Position numbers and translations under genes: made by a program
Notes under the pieces: generated by a model
What the model saw: only the letters and a program-made list of their open reading frames with translations
Told to the model about the DNA's origin: nothing
The model's database searches: none
Part shown: positions 43,172 to 51,939 of the stretch, in pieces
Layout: every line of letters starts with the position of its first letter
Position numbering within the stretch: position 1 is the first letter of the stretch
DNA from: Bacillota bacterium
Lineage (GTDB): Bacteria; Bacillota; Clostridia; Peptostreptococcales; Anaerovoracaceae
NCBI GenBank assembly: GCA_029008005.1
Contig: JAQXIX010000025.1
Location: forward strand, 1 to 54,013
Length of the DNA stretch: 54,013 nt
Direction of reading: 5' to 3'

Positions 43172-46100
43172 TATTTCAGCTTGTACTTTTTAGGGGTTGA
43201 GAAACTGCTGTACACTGTTTTCCCGCCTATGTTCTTGTAGGCTCTCACCTTATAGTAATATGTCTTGCCTCTCTTCGTCTTTATCTTGGCATAGGGATAC
43301 AGAGATGATGCCATTTTCACGGATTTCACTCTGCTGTACTTGCCATTTAGAGAAGTCGCTCTGTACACCTGATATCCCGTTTCTCCCGAAATGCCTTTCC
43401 ACTTTACCTTAACGGCTGTCCTCGATGATTTGCTCACCGTCGGTGTCGACGGTTTTGAAAGGGTCGGAACTCCTGCCTTCAGTGGAGAATAATCACCGTA
43501 ATAGTTTACTCCGTCTACTGTCTTAAAGGCACGCACTTTGTAATAATATGTTGTTCCTGTAGCAAGACCTGCAAATGTATAGTTTCTTACCGCAGAGTTC
43601 AATGTAATTGCATTACCTGTAGTGTTTCCCCTGCTGTCACATCTGAACAGCTGATATTTCTGTGCACCGCCTACTCCGCTCCAGGATACTTTCACACTGT
43701 TATATGATGCCGAAGCCACACTTATCGACGGTGCCGGAAGGTTCCTGACCGTTACCCTGCAGGTTGCCTGTGCAGCGCCGGTACTGTCTTTAATTGTAAT
43801 CGTAGCTGTGCCGGATTTTTTGGCAATTACTGTATTTGTTATACCTTCCGCCTTTTCTAAATCCACAACATTTGTGTTGTCAGAATACCAGTAAATCGTC
43901 CTGCTGTCACCATTGTAAGTTTTCACATCGACAGTCAGCTCTCCTTTGTCCGGAAGTTCCAGGCTCATGCTTTCCTTATCCAATGTAATCGATATATCCG
44001 GAATAATCTCAAAATTCTTCCAGCCATTAGATGATTTATATTGTTCTACGCTTTGAACAGGTACAACAAATGCCTTTACTGTTTCCAGATCAAAAGGATT
44101 TCCCTCGACATACGGAGGATCTACACACCCCAGATACATCGTACTCGGCAATTTCTTACAGTTTCTGAATGCTCCGTCATTTATTTTTCCTATTTTACCG
44201 GGAAATTCAACTTCACTTAAATTTACACATCCTGCGAATGCAGACTGGCTTATGGATTCAATAGGATCCGGCAGTCTTACGGTTTTTAAGGCTACCCTGT
44301 TCACAAAGGTGTTAGCCTTGATTTTGGATTCAGTTGCATCTGCACTGTCCTTCATTGCAGCCATAGATAAATCAAGTTCTGTGGCATTAAGGCAATTGGT
44401 GCGAAGCCACTGGATATCCTGCCATTCCAGGTAACTGTCACCTGTTTTTATAATTACTCTGTCTATACTGCTGTCATCAAGCTCAGTTGTCTCTAATTCC
44501 TCTTCTGCCCGCTGTTCCAGAGTGCCGTTTCGGACATCCTTAAGTTCAAGTGTTCTTATATCTGCTTCAGAAATATCAATTCCGCAGTTCCATCCTTCTG
44601 CATTCTTATAGTCTTCACTGCTCTTGTAAGGAACTTTAATTGACGATATATTGCATCCGATGAACAGTTTATTACCTGAAATGGAATCTCGCTCTGTTAA
44701 TTCCGGAGGTGTAACTCCCCAAACAGAAAGCTCCCCGGACAAATTTGTGCATCCGGCAAATGCTTCACAGCTTATAGATTTAACAGAAGCCGGGATTTCA
44801 ATTTTCTGCAGCCCTGTGCACCCTGAAAGTGTGTCTTTGCCGACGGTCGTTATACTCTCCGGCAAAATTACTGTTTGTAAAGAGCTGTTTGCAAGTTTTA
44901 TTTCGGAGCAGTCTGCTTTAAACAAATCAAGTTTAACCAGTCCACTCATCCCATTTATATACTCTATATCCTGTGCTGATAAAGTTACTCCCGAAGCTGT
45001 ATATACCTTTAATTTTAATTTTTCCAGTGGTTGTGTACCGAATCGTTTTTCGACAAGGGATTCAAGTGTATCCTTTTGACCAATGTAAATCTCTGCAACA
45101 TTCTCATTTCTATCCTTTACTGTTACAGTTCTGCTGGAAACAACGCTGCTTCCATCAGCATCTGATGTGGCTATAATGTCAGCACTTCCCGCATATTTCG
45201 CACTCCACTCTCCTGTTTCCGAGTTTATACTTATACAACCACCTTCCGGGGAAACCGACCATGCAACAGATTTGTATTTTTCCTCGTCCGGTATTACAGA
45301 TATCTGCACTTTGGCTGTTCCTGTATCCCCTACAAAAACAGACTCACCGGGCTGAGCAATATTTATGGCACTAACCTTGACAACAACTTGCTCTTTAAAT
45401 GCCTTAAATGCATTATAGAGTTCTGCTGCGGCGGCTTTACGTGTAGCTTTATCCTCTTCATTCTCAGGATCTGTTTCCTCTGCTGTCTTTGCTGCTTTAT
45501 CAATTTTTGTCTGGAATTCTGTAAGCGCACTTTCCGGATAAGCTCCCGGTTCACTCTGTTCCCCATCAGCAAATGTTTTGATTTCACCGATGAAATCATT
45601 TACTTCATTCAGCATTTCAGCCAGTTCCGGCACTACCTCGAGTTCAAAATGAAATTCAATAGGTACCCCCAAAATTTTCATTGTGTTGTTACCGCATACG
45701 TCCTTGTCAAACTGCAGTATGTAGCTTCCCTCAGGTAATATGCCTTTATCCACCTCAATTACTACAGAAGCCGAGCTTTTATCATCGCCGGTTTTACCGT
45801 GAGACAATTCTTCGTTAAGGTGCAAACTGCCATTTCCGCTGTCATATTCTGCAGCAACGCTTCGATCCTCATGCAGAATCTTTATGTGATTCATACACTT
45901 GGCATTAAATGTCGATGGCATGAAATTACCCATTCCGGAACTCATTGCAAATGTAAAGCTGACTCCCTTTGAACCATCAACAGGTGCCGTAATCCTGTTT
46001 TCATAATAATCATCATAACCTTGTGCTGTATGAACCACTTCAATCCGATCTGCTCCCGGTTCTTTAAGCAATATCTGATTTATATTAGCAGGGCTATCGG

Positions 46101-46248
46101 GATTTCCCAACCCCTGCCACGTATATGAACCTGCGGCCTCATCTGCAAAAGCAACCGCAGAAATGTTGTTTGAAACAATCGGAACGCTGCACGAAACAGT
46201 CAAAGAAACAGCTATTAAAACAAATAATATTTTCTTTATAAACTTCAT
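43171..46248 (-). CDS. Large secreted surface protein with leucine-rich (BspA-like), Ig-like and FN3 domains
   Basis: A 1025-residue protein with a signal peptide (about 1-36). After an N-terminal beta region and a helical FIVAR-like block (about 215-295), there is an Ig-like domain (295-380). BspA-type LRR_5 repeats follow (LQTVILPESITTVGKDTLSGCTGLQKIEIPASVKSISCEAFAGC near 455-500, and again near 655-705), then a bacterial Ig domain (755-840), and two fibronectin III domains at the end (ASYNSVKVSWSGVGGAQKY; RTAVKVKWKGISGETGY). No LPxTG anchor is visible. Likely a surface-associated adhesin or interaction protein. The last codon touches leader copy A. Confidence 0.85.
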   Translation of the reverse strand: MKFIKKILFVLIAVSLTVSCSVPIVSNNISAVAFADEAAGSYTWQGLGNPDSPANINQILLKEPGADRIEVVHTAQGYDDYYENRITAPVDGSKGVSFTFAMSSGMGNFMPSTFNAKCMNHIKILHEDRSVAAEYDSGNGSLHLNEELSHGKTGDDKSSASVVIEVDKGILPEGSYILQFDKDVCGNNTMKILGVPIEFHFELEVVPELAEMLNEVNDFIGEIKTFADGEQSEPGAYPESALTEFQTKIDKAAKTAEETDPENEEDKATRKAAAAELYNAFKAFKEQVVVKVSAINIAQPGESVFVGDTGTAKVQISVIPDEEKYKSVAWSVSPEGGCISINSETGEWSAKYAGSADIIATSDADGSSVVSSRTVTVKDRNENVAEIYIGQKDTLESLVEKRFGTQPLEKLKLKVYTASGVTLSAQDIEYINGMSGLVKLDLFKADCSEIKLANSSLQTVILPESITTVGKDTLSGCTGLQKIEIPASVKSISCEAFAGCTNLSGELSVWGVTPPELTERDSISGNKLFIGCNISSIKVPYKSSEDYKNAEGWNCGIDISEADIRTLELKDVRNGTLEQRAEEELETTELDDSSIDRVIIKTGDSYLEWQDIQWLRTNCLNATELDLSMAAMKDSADATESKIKANTFVNRVALKTVRLPDPIESISQSAFAGCVNLSEVEFPGKIGKINDGAFRNCKKLPSTMYLGCVDPPYVEGNPFDLETVKAFVVPVQSVEQYKSSNGWKNFEIIPDISITLDKESMSLELPDKGELTVDVKTYNGDSRTIYWYSDNTNVVDLEKAEGITNTVIAKKSGTATITIKDSTGAAQATCRVTVRNLPAPSISVASASYNSVKVSWSGVGGAQKYQLFRCDSRGNTTGNAITLNSAVRNYTFAGLATGTTYYYKVRAFKTVDGVNYYGDYSPLKAGVPTLSKPSTPTVSKSSRTAVKVKWKGISGETGYQVYRATSLNGKYSRVKSVKMASSLYPYAKIKTKRGKTYYYKVRAYKNIGGKTVYSSFSTPKKYKLK

Positions 46249-46285
46249 GATAACCTTCGTAATAATACTTTTCCTTTTATCATAA

Positions 46286-46311
46286 CAGGAGATTCGTAAC
46301 CGAATCCCCTG
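46286..46311. repeat. Stem-loop between the two surface-protein genes
   Basis: CAGGAGATTCG and CGAATCCCCTG pair with one mismatch around a 4-base loop. Neither side has a good run of T, so it may be a weak terminator or an mRNA processing or stability element between two co-oriented genes. Confidence 0.4.
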
Positions 46312-46348
46312 TCTTTTACATTATTATTCTGTTCTTAATATATGCAGA

Positions 46349-47632
46349 CTATTTTACTCTTACAGTCTTTACCGGGCTGTAGCTTCCATATATGTAGCTG
46401 TTGCCTGAAACCTTTACATAAGCTCTGACTTTAACTCTGTATTTCTTTCCTTTTTTCAGCTTCTTGATTGTCTTGGAAACATTTGATGTATTTATTGTCT
46501 TATAAGCTTTTTTTGCTGAACGCTTATAAGCTACCTGATAGCCGGTAACACCCGTTGCGCTCTGATTCTTTACAGTTACTGTAAACTTTTTAGAACCTCT
46601 CTTTACTTTACTGATTACCGCCTGAGCCGGTTTTATCTGGAAAGTTTTTGAAACAGTTCCGGTATAATCGTTGATACCTGTTACCTTAGCAGTAGCAACA
46701 CCACACTTCACATTATTGATGTACTCAACTTCATAGTCGATGTTCATTTTAAGCTTGTTTCCGTTTTCGTTTCTTACTGTCACCATAGGTTCCTTCTCGT
46801 TGCCGTTATATATCAGCGTGTCGGAAGGCAGTGTTACCTTAGTATCAGACAGGTTCTTGTATATATGGAAAGTTTTCTCGATAGTGCCTGCGTAAACACC
46901 TATACCGATTACCTTTACCTTTGCTGCACCACAATCTGTGTTATTTTCATATTCTACTTTATAATCTGTATCTTTAACCAACTCTGTGCCTTCAGCTGTT
47001 ACTACAGTAATTGCAGGTTCAATCGGCGCTCCTGTATAAGTGAAATTATCTCCTGCCATTGATACTTCACAATCACTAAGCTGATTATAGATATCAATGT
47101 TAAACTTGACATCATTTAGGAGTGTTACTTTTCTCGAAATAGAACCGGCTAAAATAACTAAAGTATATCTGCCATATTGAACATCTCCAGTCTCTGGCTT
47201 ATTAATAGTAAGATTCAAAATAGCATCTGTGCCGGACTGATTTGCTTCGATATACCCTGCCTCATCTTTTTTGGCATCGCTCGCATAACTGTCACCTGCG
47301 ATACATGCACTTCCAACTACTTTATTTTCAGGGTCAACTAAATTCACATTATATTTACAATACTTCCTACTACCCCCACCTGTAAATGTGAACTTGATTT
47401 TGTCTCCAAATGAAAATTCTTCGTTAACCACATAAGTATTTGTGCTATCTCCCTTTACGACATCTGCCGCCTGACCATTTACCTGCAGATCAATAACATC
47501 AAATCCCTCAGTGCCTGTGCTGATAGGATTGTCTGCTGTTGCTGTATCTGCGAAGATTGCTGATGGTATAAGAGTTATCACCATCATTAATGAGATCACC
47601 AAACACAATAAATTCCTGTTTCCTGACTTCAT
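46349..47632 (-). CDS. Secreted surface protein with tandem Ig-like repeats and FN3 domain
   Basis: A 427-residue protein with a signal peptide (LLCLVISLMMVITLIPSAIFA). Two similar modules of about 77 residues occur at 183-260 and 262-338: each runs LSD-x-x-V-x-x-x-x-x-F/L-x-Y-x-G, then DYxVEYxNN, CGxAxxKVxG, YxGTxxKTFxI. This is the MBG-like surface repeat. A C-terminal fibronectin III domain has the same Lys-rich ending as the neighbouring protein. No cell-wall anchor seen. Start AAGGAGG. The gene lies downstream of leader copy B and its terminator. Confidence 0.85.
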   Translation of the reverse strand: MKSGNRNLLCLVISLMMVITLIPSAIFADTATADNPISTGTEGFDVIDLQVNGQAADVVKGDSTNTYVVNEEFSFGDKIKFTFTGGGSRKYCKYNVNLVDPENKVVGSACIAGDSYASDAKKDEAGYIEANQSGTDAILNLTINKPETGDVQYGRYTLVILAGSISRKVTLLNDVKFNIDIYNQLSDCEVSMAGDNFTYTGAPIEPAITVVTAEGTELVKDTDYKVEYENNTDCGAAKVKVIGIGVYAGTIEKTFHIYKNLSDTKVTLPSDTLIYNGNEKEPMVTVRNENGNKLKMNIDYEVEYINNVKCGVATAKVTGINDYTGTVSKTFQIKPAQAVISKVKRGSKKFTVTVKNQSATGVTGYQVAYKRSAKKAYKTINTSNVSKTIKKLKKGKKYRVKVRAYVKVSGNSYIYGSYSPVKTVRVK

Positions 47633-47757
47633 GTATTCCTCCTTGTTTTCAATAAATAATTGTGATTGTTATATAGCAAAACCATCTTTTGACCAATGAA
47701 GCCATGCAGTGCTCCTTGGCTCAAGATATGATTTTTTCTGGTTATCTGTATCACATT

Positions 47758-47789
47758 AAAAAACTCTTCCCACGCACACATGGAAAGAG
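47758..47789 (-). terminator. Terminator of leader copy B
   Basis: CTCTTTCCA and TGGGAAGAG pair with one G-U, followed on the minus strand by TTTTTT. It lies between the conserved leader core and the surface-protein gene, and its 5' arm again has CTCTTTCC, complementary to GGAAAG in the core. Confidence 0.75.
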
Positions 47790-47925
47790 TCGTTTCTCTT
47801 CATAATATCATTATTGTGATATTCCATTCCTTTCCAAATGCGGGAGGCAATGCTGTTTCCGGCATTACCCATAGACGATCGACCATAAGCTACACAAACC
47901 CGCATGCCTTAGGTCTTCACGTTCG
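47790..47925 (-). promoter_or_regulatory. Leader copy B: candidate Moco/Tuco-type riboswitch with full 5' domain
   Basis: The core (47820-47872) is identical to copy A in 52 of 53 positions. Upstream in the RNA a hairpin GACCTAAG...CTTATGGTC (one bulge) exposes ATGCGGG (47905-47899), which is complementary to CCCGCAT (47844-47838) of the core: a 7-bp long-range or pseudoknot pairing. In this copy the GAAA-capped stem has one C-A mismatch. The Moco-like pattern is CCTCC followed by GGAAAGGAATGG. It would control a surface-protein gene, which is unusual. Family assignment by eye only. Confidence 0.52.
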
Positions 47926-47955
47926 GAATTATTTTTTATTCTTTTGTTATTTAGT

Positions 47956-47983
47956 ATTATAACACAATTCCCCGCCTTTTAAA
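47956..47983 (-). promoter_or_regulatory. Candidate sigma-70 promoter of leader copy B
   Basis: On the minus strand TTTAAA (47983-47978) lies 16 bases before TATAAT (47961-47956). Transcription would begin near 47949, shortly before the structured leader. The -35 box is weak. Confidence 0.5.
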
Positions 47984-48040
47984 GTTATCACAACAACTTT
48001 TCTCGTACCGGATACAGTTTGATAAGCTGAATGCCATGAC

Positions 48041-48625
48041 CTAATGGGATTTGCCGTTTCTAAGCTTGCAGATAAGCTGTGTCATTGTTCCCATCGGGCA
48101 AAAAGCACACCATGTTCGCGGTTTGAAAAAAATCATAACTATCAGTCCGATAATAAATGACGTGAGCATGATGCTGTAAAATCCGAAGCTGAATTGCGCG
48201 ATCCAGTCGGCTGTCATTCCTGCGGTATATGTCCACCCCCACGGCACTTTAACTGACCAGAACAGCTTGATGACTTCTTTCAGCGTACCTGCTCCGGCAA
48301 AAACAATATATGTCTGGAATACCATATTTCCGAACATTATCATGAAAAACGCAAGAAATCCGTATCTGAACCATTTCGAATATATCCACGAAGGTGCAGG
48401 CTTATTCAGCGAACAGCCCAGTTTACCTCCAACCAGTGAAAACAGCTGACCTCTGCCGCAGAAATTATTACAAAACCACTTGTTTCCTCCTATTACAGCA
48501 ATTGCCAGGGGAAGAAAAAAGTCTATCATACCCAGCCATGCGAAAAGAATATTGAAAAAGCCCAGGGAGAAATATATTATCGCCCATATCCAGAGATAGT
48601 CATACCAGTGTCTTTTTCTATTCAT
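48041..48625 (-). CDS. NapH/CcoG-like membrane Fe-S protein
   Basis: A 194-residue membrane protein with about five helices. Two Fer4_5-like Cys motifs sit at helix ends: CNNFCGRGQLFSLVGGKLGC (about 52-71) and WCAFCPMGTMTQLIC (near 173-187). This is the NosR/NapH/CcoG pattern, in which the cluster-binding loops face the cytoplasm and pass electrons to the membrane or quinones. CcoG itself reduces Cu(II) (family knowledge). It overlaps the small ferredoxin gene by eight bases and is the last gene of the copper operon, suggesting a redox role in copper handling. Confidence 0.78.
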   Translation of the reverse strand: MNRKRHWYDYLWIWAIIYFSLGFFNILFAWLGMIDFFLPLAIAVIGGNKWFCNNFCGRGQLFSLVGGKLGCSLNKPAPSWIYSKWFRYGFLAFFMIMFGNMVFQTYIVFAGAGTLKEVIKLFWSVKVPWGWTYTAGMTADWIAQFSFGFYSIMLTSFIIGLIVMIFFKPRTWCAFCPMGTMTQLICKLRNGKSH

Positions 48626-48827
48626 TAACAGCCTCTCTTTCTCTGACAGTAATACACGATACAGGGCAGACGCCTGCGCATTTGCCGCATCCTACACACA
48701 ATTCTCTGTCTACAACTGCATAGCAGCCTTTGTATACGCTTACTGCTTCCGGCGGACACACCTTCGTACATGTGCCGCACGAAACGCAAACCTTCTTGTT
48801 ACAAATCGCAATTTTTTTCGATAACAT
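48618..48827 (-). CDS. Small 2[4Fe-4S] ferredoxin
   Basis: A 69-residue ferredoxin with two canonical motifs, CVSCGTCTKVCP and CVGCGKCAGVCP, each Cys-x2-Cys-x2-Cys-x3-Cys-Pro. It starts one base after the copA stop codon and overlaps the membrane Fe-S gene, so the three are translated together. It probably delivers electrons to that membrane protein. Confidence 0.92.
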   Translation of the reverse strand: MLSKKIAICNKKVCVSCGTCTKVCPPEAVSVYKGCYAVVDRELCVGCGKCAGVCPVSCITVREREAVNE

Positions 48828-48828
48828 T

Positions 48829-51039
48829 TCAATTGCCTTTCTTCCACTTAAACAAATTCAATCTCAAAGCATTTGTTACGACACAAACGCTTGACAAGCT
48901 CATGGCAGCTGCTGCGAACATAGGATTAAGCTGCCATCCAAGCAGAGCAATAAATGCACCTGCCGCTAAAGGAATACCGATAACATTATATATAAATGCC
49001 CAGAACAGGTTCTGATGAATATTCCTCAAAGTAGCACGGCTGAGGCGTATTGCCGCCGGCACGTCAGACAGACGGCTTTTCATAAGAACTACATCTGCTG
49101 CATCAATGGCAATATCAGCTCCTGCTCCTATTGCAATACCTATGTCGGCTCTCGTAAGCGCCGGGGCATCATTTATCCCGTCACCTACCATTGTAACCTT
49201 GCCTTTTTTCTGCAGATCGGCTACTGCCGTTTCCTTCTCATCCGGAAGCACTCCGGCTATTACTTCATCTACGCCTGCCTTATCGCCTATTGCCTTTGCA
49301 GTACGTTCATTATCTCCCGTCAGCATGACAACGCGGATTCCCATATTCTGAAGTTCACTGACTGCCCGGGGGCTGTCCTCCTTAATCGTATCTGCTACAG
49401 CTATTATGCCGCAAAGCACTCCATCAGCCGCAAACAGCAGCGGCGTTTTGCCTTCTTTCGACAGTTCTGCAGCCTTTTCTTTCATGTTTTCGGAAACCTT
49501 TGCATTTCTGCTTATGAAGTTCTCACTTCCTCCCGTCAGTACGCTGCCGTTTAATGTTGCCGTCAGTCCATTGCCGGGAAGCGCCCGGAATTCCTTAACA
49601 TCAGCCGCCTCTAATCCGTCTTCTTCAGCCCTCGCGCAAATTGCCAGAGCCAGAGGATGTTCACTTTTCTTTTCAAGGTTGTATGCGATAGACAGAAGCT
49701 CGGATTTGCTTGTTCCCTCTGCGGGAATTATGTTCGTCACTCTCGGCTCACCCTGAGTAATCGTTCCTGTTTTGTCCAGGGCCACAATCTGTGTTCTGCC
49801 AACTTCCTCAAGGGAAACCGCTGTCTTAAACAGTATCCCGTTTTTCGCACTTACTCCGCTGCCTGCCATAATTGCCACAGGTGTAGCAAGCCCCAAAGCA
49901 CATGGGCAACTGATTACCAATACTGATATTCCGCGAGCAAGTGCAAATCCCGCTGTCTGACCGGCAAGGAACCATATTATTATTGTCAATGCTGAAATGC
50001 CGATTACTATAGGTACGAATACTCCGGAAACTCTGTCTGCGACTTTAGCAATCGGCGCCTTTGTTGCGGCCGCATCGCCGACCATGCGTATTATACGCGA
50101 AAGAGTTGTGTCTGCTCCGACAGCAGTTGCTTCACATTTTATGAATCCGGATTGATTTATTGTTCCTGATGAAACTGTGCTTCCGGCCACCTTATCTGCC
50201 GGAATGCTTTCTCCTGTAAGAGAAGATTCGTCAACGGCGCTGATTCCTTCTAATACGATTCCGTCCACAGGTATACTTTCTCCGGGGCGCACTACGAAAA
50301 CATCCCCTTCAGCTACCTGTTCCACCGGAACTGTGATTTCCTCTCCGTTTTTCAGCAGAGCAGCCGTCTTCGGTGCGAGTTTCATCAGACCTTCAAGTGC
50401 ACCGGTGGTCTTTCCTTTCGAATGTGCCTCCAGCAGCTTCCCCAGAGTAATTAAAGTCAGTATAGTTGCGGCGGATTCAAAATACAATTCATGACTGCCA
50501 TGCTGTACCTCCGTCTCAGCAAACAACGCGAAAAGGCTGTATACAAAAGCAGCGGAAGCTCCCATAGCAACAAGTGTATCCATATTCGGCACGCGATGAC
50601 ACAGACTCTTAAATCCGCTGACAAAAAACCTCTTATTGATTATCATGATAATAACCGTCAGCAGAAGCTGAATAATCCCTGTTGCCATGTGGTTTTCCTC
50701 AAGAAATTCCGGCAGGGCACCGTTCCATATCATTGGCCCCATGGAAATGTACATCAGCAAAATCCAAAAACCGAGAGAAGTAAATAATCGCGTTCTCAAG
50801 GCAGGAATTTCATCCTCCGACTCGCTGTTATATGTATTATCGGCATTAAGTGCCGCATCAAAGCCTGCTTCACGAACTGCCCTTATTATTACTTCCGGCG
50901 AGGCAGTCCCCTCTACACCCATGGACTTTGTCAGCAGATTCACCGAACACGATGAAACACCGCGAATATCCGATACTGTCTTTTCCACTCGTGCAGCACA
51001 CCCGGCACAGTTCATCCCCGTTACTGTATATTGTTTCAT
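48829..51039 (-). CDS. copA: Copper-exporting P1B-type ATPase
   Basis: A 736-residue heavy-metal ATPase. One N-terminal HMA domain with Cys11-x2-Cys14 (GMNCAGCAARVEK), the membrane CPC metal site (VLVISCPCALGLATPVA), the phosphorylation motif DKTGTITQGEP, the SEHPLALA loop and GDGINDAPAL. The CPC plus the C-terminal NVIGIPLAAG and MFAAAAMSLSSVCVVTNALRL patterns are those of Cu(I) exporters. It lies 22 bases after csoR and starts the Fe-S pair after it. Confidence 0.95.
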   Translation of the reverse strand: MKQYTVTGMNCAGCAARVEKTVSDIRGVSSCSVNLLTKSMGVEGTASPEVIIRAVREAGFDAALNADNTYNSESEDEIPALRTRLFTSLGFWILLMYISMGPMIWNGALPEFLEENHMATGIIQLLLTVIIMIINKRFFVSGFKSLCHRVPNMDTLVAMGASAAFVYSLFALFAETEVQHGSHELYFESAATILTLITLGKLLEAHSKGKTTGALEGLMKLAPKTAALLKNGEEITVPVEQVAEGDVFVVRPGESIPVDGIVLEGISAVDESSLTGESIPADKVAGSTVSSGTINQSGFIKCEATAVGADTTLSRIIRMVGDAAATKAPIAKVADRVSGVFVPIVIGISALTIIIWFLAGQTAGFALARGISVLVISCPCALGLATPVAIMAGSGVSAKNGILFKTAVSLEEVGRTQIVALDKTGTITQGEPRVTNIIPAEGTSKSELLSIAYNLEKKSEHPLALAICARAEEDGLEAADVKEFRALPGNGLTATLNGSVLTGGSENFISRNAKVSENMKEKAAELSKEGKTPLLFAADGVLCGIIAVADTIKEDSPRAVSELQNMGIRVVMLTGDNERTAKAIGDKAGVDEVIAGVLPDEKETAVADLQKKGKVTMVGDGINDAPALTRADIGIAIGAGADIAIDAADVVLMKSRLSDVPAAIRLSRATLRNIHQNLFWAFIYNVIGIPLAAGAFIALLGWQLNPMFAAAAMSLSSVCVVTNALRLNLFKWKKGN

Positions 51040-51061
51040 AATCTTTTCTCCAAATTCCCTT

Positions 51062-51340
51062 TTATTTCATAAGTTTCTGCAATATTGCCACAAGCTCATC
51101 AATAACCTCGTCATTGCCTTCCCGAATATCATTGACGACACAGCCGCGTATATGAGCTGCCAGCAGTTCCTTGTTAAAAGCATTTACCGCCGCATTTACC
51201 GCCGCAGACTGTACCAGAATATCCGTGCAGTATGCATTGCTTTCGATCATGCCGCGGATACCCCTGATCTGCCCTTCTATTCTGTTCAGGCGGTGAATCA
51301 GTTTTTTACGTTCCTCTTCCGGGCGATTTGTGTAATCCAT
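51062..51340 (-). CDS. csoR: CsoR-family copper-sensing repressor
   Basis: A 92-residue all-helical DUF156 protein. The Cu(I)-binding triad Cys38, His63, Cys67 (AYCTDI; AAHIRGC) is complete, as in CsoR and unlike the formaldehyde sensor FrmR. The start at 51340 uses GGAGGG nine bases upstream; the frame extends to an ATG at 51352 that overlaps that site. It represses from the palindrome upstream and releases on copper. Confidence 0.93.
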   Translation of the reverse strand: MDYTNRPEEERKKLIHRLNRIEGQIRGIRGMIESNAYCTDILVQSAAVNAAVNAFNKELLAAHIRGCVVNDIREGNDEVIDELVAILQKLMK

Positions 51341-51385
51341 TTTTCCCTCCATCCTGGAATCTTTTCTTTTTTTCTATAACATAGA

Positions 51386-51430
51386 CATACCCCCATAGGG
51401 TATATATACTATATACCCTATGGGGGTATG
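51386..51430. promoter_or_regulatory. Double CsoR operator (perfect palindrome)
   Basis: A 45-bp element of two exact 21-bp arms around a 3-base centre (51407-51409). Each arm contains ATACCCCCATAGGGTAT or its complement, itself a CsoR-box-like pseudo-palindrome, so two repressor sites face each other. It lies about 45 bases before csoR, overlapping the expected promoter (TATATA... in its centre). Confidence 0.8.
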
Positions 51431-51453
51431 TGTCAACACATTTAATTTGAAAA

Positions 51454-51939
51454 TCACATTATCTCTTCGGCAAACGCCCTGATTTTCTTATCGGTCTCTT
51501 CACTCTGTACTGCTTTAGGATCTATGAAAACCGCTTCCGCAGCGAAGTCTTTAATACCAATACACTTTTTCAATGCGACAAATGCTTTTTCGGCGCCACG
51601 ACCGCTCTGGCACGCAAAGGCGGCAACCGGCTTTTCTCTTAACATTTCTTTGTTTTCTTCAATGAATGTGCGCAGAGGCGGAGTGAATTTCGATGCCCAC
51701 ACCGGGAATCCCAGCACGAACATATCATATTTTGTAAGATCAACATCATACAGCTCCAGTTCAGGTTTTTCTCCCATAACTGCACTTTTCCCGCCCCATA
51801 TGAATTTCGAAAAACCTTTGCTGGGATATGTTTTTTTCGCGTTAATACGCAATAAATCCGATCCGGTAATCTCTGCGATCTTCTTTGCCGCATAATCTGT
51901 ATTTCCTTCAAGGGAATAGTATACAATCACAGTCTTCAT
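51454..51939 (-). CDS. Flavodoxin
   Basis: A 161-residue flavodoxin-like protein. The FMN phosphate loop YYSLEGNTDYAAKKI is at the N-terminus; FVLGFPVWASKFTPPLRTFIEE and AAFACQSGRGAEKAFVALKKC follow. It is a cytoplasmic one- or two-electron carrier. The ribosome site is weak (GTGAGAAA). It precedes the copper operator on the same strand. The upstream region carries the ATGGCAG-type repeat array. Confidence 0.88.
   Translation of the reverse strand: MKTVIVYYSLEGNTDYAAKKIAEITGSDLLRINAKKTYPSKGFSKFIWGGKSAVMGEKPELELYDVDLTKYDMFVLGFPVWASKFTPPLRTFIEENKEMLREKPVAAFACQSGRGAEKAFVALKKCIGIKDFAAEAVFIDPKAVQSEETDKKIRAFAEEIM

Noticed and set aside
47790-47925. c-di-GMP-I (GEMM) riboswitch as explanation of the surface-gene leader
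   Set aside because: Surface genes would suit it, but neither strand shows the GEMM signature pieces, and the terminators fix the minus orientation.
50687-51379. 230-codon plus-strand frame across copA and csoR
   Set aside because: Antisense to two certain genes; the copper operator shows the direction of transcription.
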